6,392 bases of DNA from Acidobacteriota bacterium. GTDB taxonomy: Bacteria; Acidobacteriota; Vicinamibacteria; Vicinamibacterales; Fen-181. The stretch spans positions 1 to 6,392 of the forward strand of contig JAJXZZ010000197.1 of NCBI GenBank assembly GCA_021779795.1, in the 5' to 3' direction. The translations under genes were made by a program, and so were the position numbers. Shown piece after piece: positions 5,836-6,392 of the stretch (position 1 is its first letter; each line of letters starts with the position of its first letter). The notes under the pieces were generated by a model. That model was not told the DNA's origin and made no database searches. It saw only the letters and a list, made by a program, of their open reading frames with translations.

Positions 5836-6120
5836 GGCCAGGCCGGGCGCGTCGTCCGCCCAGTGGTCCGGCGCGAACCCGTCGTCGTCGACGCCGTACC
5901 CCCGCCGGTCGAGCAGGCGTTCGACACGCCGACGCACGGTCTCCAGCACCTCCGCGACGTCGTCGTCCGACGGTAGGCCGCCTTCCCGAAAGGCTGGGCG
6001 GCCGTCCGCCTCCAAGGCGAACACGCCGTCGAGGACCAGGGCGTGGATATGGACGTTCAGGTTCAGCGCCGCGCCGAACCGCTGCACGACGGCCACCGCC
6101 CCGCTCCGGCCGTTGGTCAC
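5836..6120 (-). pseudogene. IS91-family HUH transposase fragment (truncated at both ends)
   Basis: About 95 codons match the central part of IS91-type rolling-circle transposases (Y2/HUH family): GRSGAVAVVQRFGAALNLNV, then HIHALVLDGVF, with the HUH metal-binding pair His-Ile-His encoded at 6043-6051. The helical EVLETVRRRVERLLDRRG and the DDDGFAPDHWADDAPG end follow. The usual N-terminal zinc-finger region would lie beyond 6120, where the sequence instead matches a peptidase on the other strand. The C-terminal part with the catalytic tyrosine should follow below 5836 but is absent. The open frame runs on through both flanks (5548-6249), but those parts look non-coding. It is a dead remnant; a whole element would nick and re-join single-stranded DNA during rolling-circle transposition. 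Confidence 0.72.
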
Positions 6121-6256
6121 GCCGCGGTTCCGGCCGGTGGCCGTCAACCTGCGGCATCCCGCCGCCGACGCGTGGAAGACGCCGATTGCCGCGGCGCCCG
6201 GCAAGCCGGTCCTCGAGAACGTGGTGATGGTGAACAACCCGTTCGTCACCCGCTGG

Positions 6257-6392
6257 ATGACCGACGCTCGTCACGCCCTGCGCCTCTATGGCGGGTTCCA
6301 CAGCTCGATGATGCCAGGCTTCTCGCCGGCGGCCGCCGGGTGGCTGGAGATGGGCGGCGTCTGCGCGGTGGCCACCCTGCCCGTCGGCGGCG
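6257..6392 (+). pseudogene. Prolyl oligopeptidase (S9A) catalytic-domain fragment, cut by window end
   Basis: The plus-strand frame reads MTDARHALRLYGGFHSSMMP, then GFSPAAAGWLEMGGVCAVAT, then LPVGG. This follows the start of the prolyl oligopeptidase catalytic domain (family pattern LLYGYGGFN-S--P-FSP---WLE-GGVYAVANLRGGG). Differences at normally fixed positions are seen: YGYGGF is shortened to YGGF and NLRGGG is TLPVGG. The frame stays open upstream to about 6100, and 6218-6256 (NVVMVNNPFVTRW) may align weakly with the strand before this motif, but the seven-bladed propeller that should precede it is missing and an antisense IS91 fragment takes its place. I therefore read it as a 5'-truncated, decaying gene. 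The catalytic Ser, Asp and His would lie beyond the window. Confidence 0.6.

Noticed and set aside
5688..5927. 79-codon minus-strand frame in the debris region
   Set aside because: Its first half overlaps the IS91 fragment out of frame; the last 40 residues match no family I know and lack a trusted ribosome binding site.
1..6392. CRISPR array, tRNA or rRNA genes
   Set aside because: No regularly spaced short repeats, cloverleaf with T-loop GGTTCRA core, or conserved rRNA stretches were seen on either strand.

Overview
The window is GC-rich (by eye about two thirds G+C) bacterial DNA with strong GC bias at third codon positions. The gene types suggest a soil or sediment bacterium: a secreted alpha/beta hydrolase, an MFS exporter with a promoter placed for a leaderless transcript, an NTF2-like protein, a SIRT5-like sirtuin, and old IS4 and IS91 remains. 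Acidobacteriota of the Vicinamibacteria type is my best guess. That is an impression from gene style, not from a marker gene.

Left part (1-3031): a secreted alpha/beta hydrolase on the minus strand and an MFS exporter on the plus strand diverge from a non-coding region of about 450 bp. That region holds a REP-like hairpin (1672-1708) and, just before the exporter, a TACAAT -10 box spaced so that transcription would begin at or next to the ATG.

Middle part (3032-4565): after a short convergent gap, two minus-strand genes follow. They are a small SnoaL/NTF2-like protein (3194-3610) and, upstream of it, a class III sirtuin (3786-4547). A direct repeat of about 75-90 bp (R1 at 3702-3781, R2 at 5486-5578) lies on each side of the sirtuin in the same orientation. 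If the insertion sequence is removed, R2 abuts the sirtuin start and R1 follows its stop codon. The layout is therefore repeat-gene-repeat-gene, like a string of cassettes, although the repeats do not show the core sites of integron attC.

Right part (4566-6392): an internally deleted IS4-family element of 920 bp (4566-5485) sits exactly at the edge of R2, with imperfect CAT-ended inverted repeats and a near-perfect 10-bp target duplication. Beyond it lie a cluster of CCCTGAG/TCGAAGGG palindromic repeats, a fragment of an IS91-family HUH transposase (about 5836-6120), and a plus-strand fragment of an S9A prolyl oligopeptidase catalytic domain running off the end. This is a graveyard of mobile DNA next to the cassette-like genes.

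No shared pathway joins the genes. The hydrolase and exporter could be independent, and the sirtuin and NTF2-like protein look like accessory cargo.
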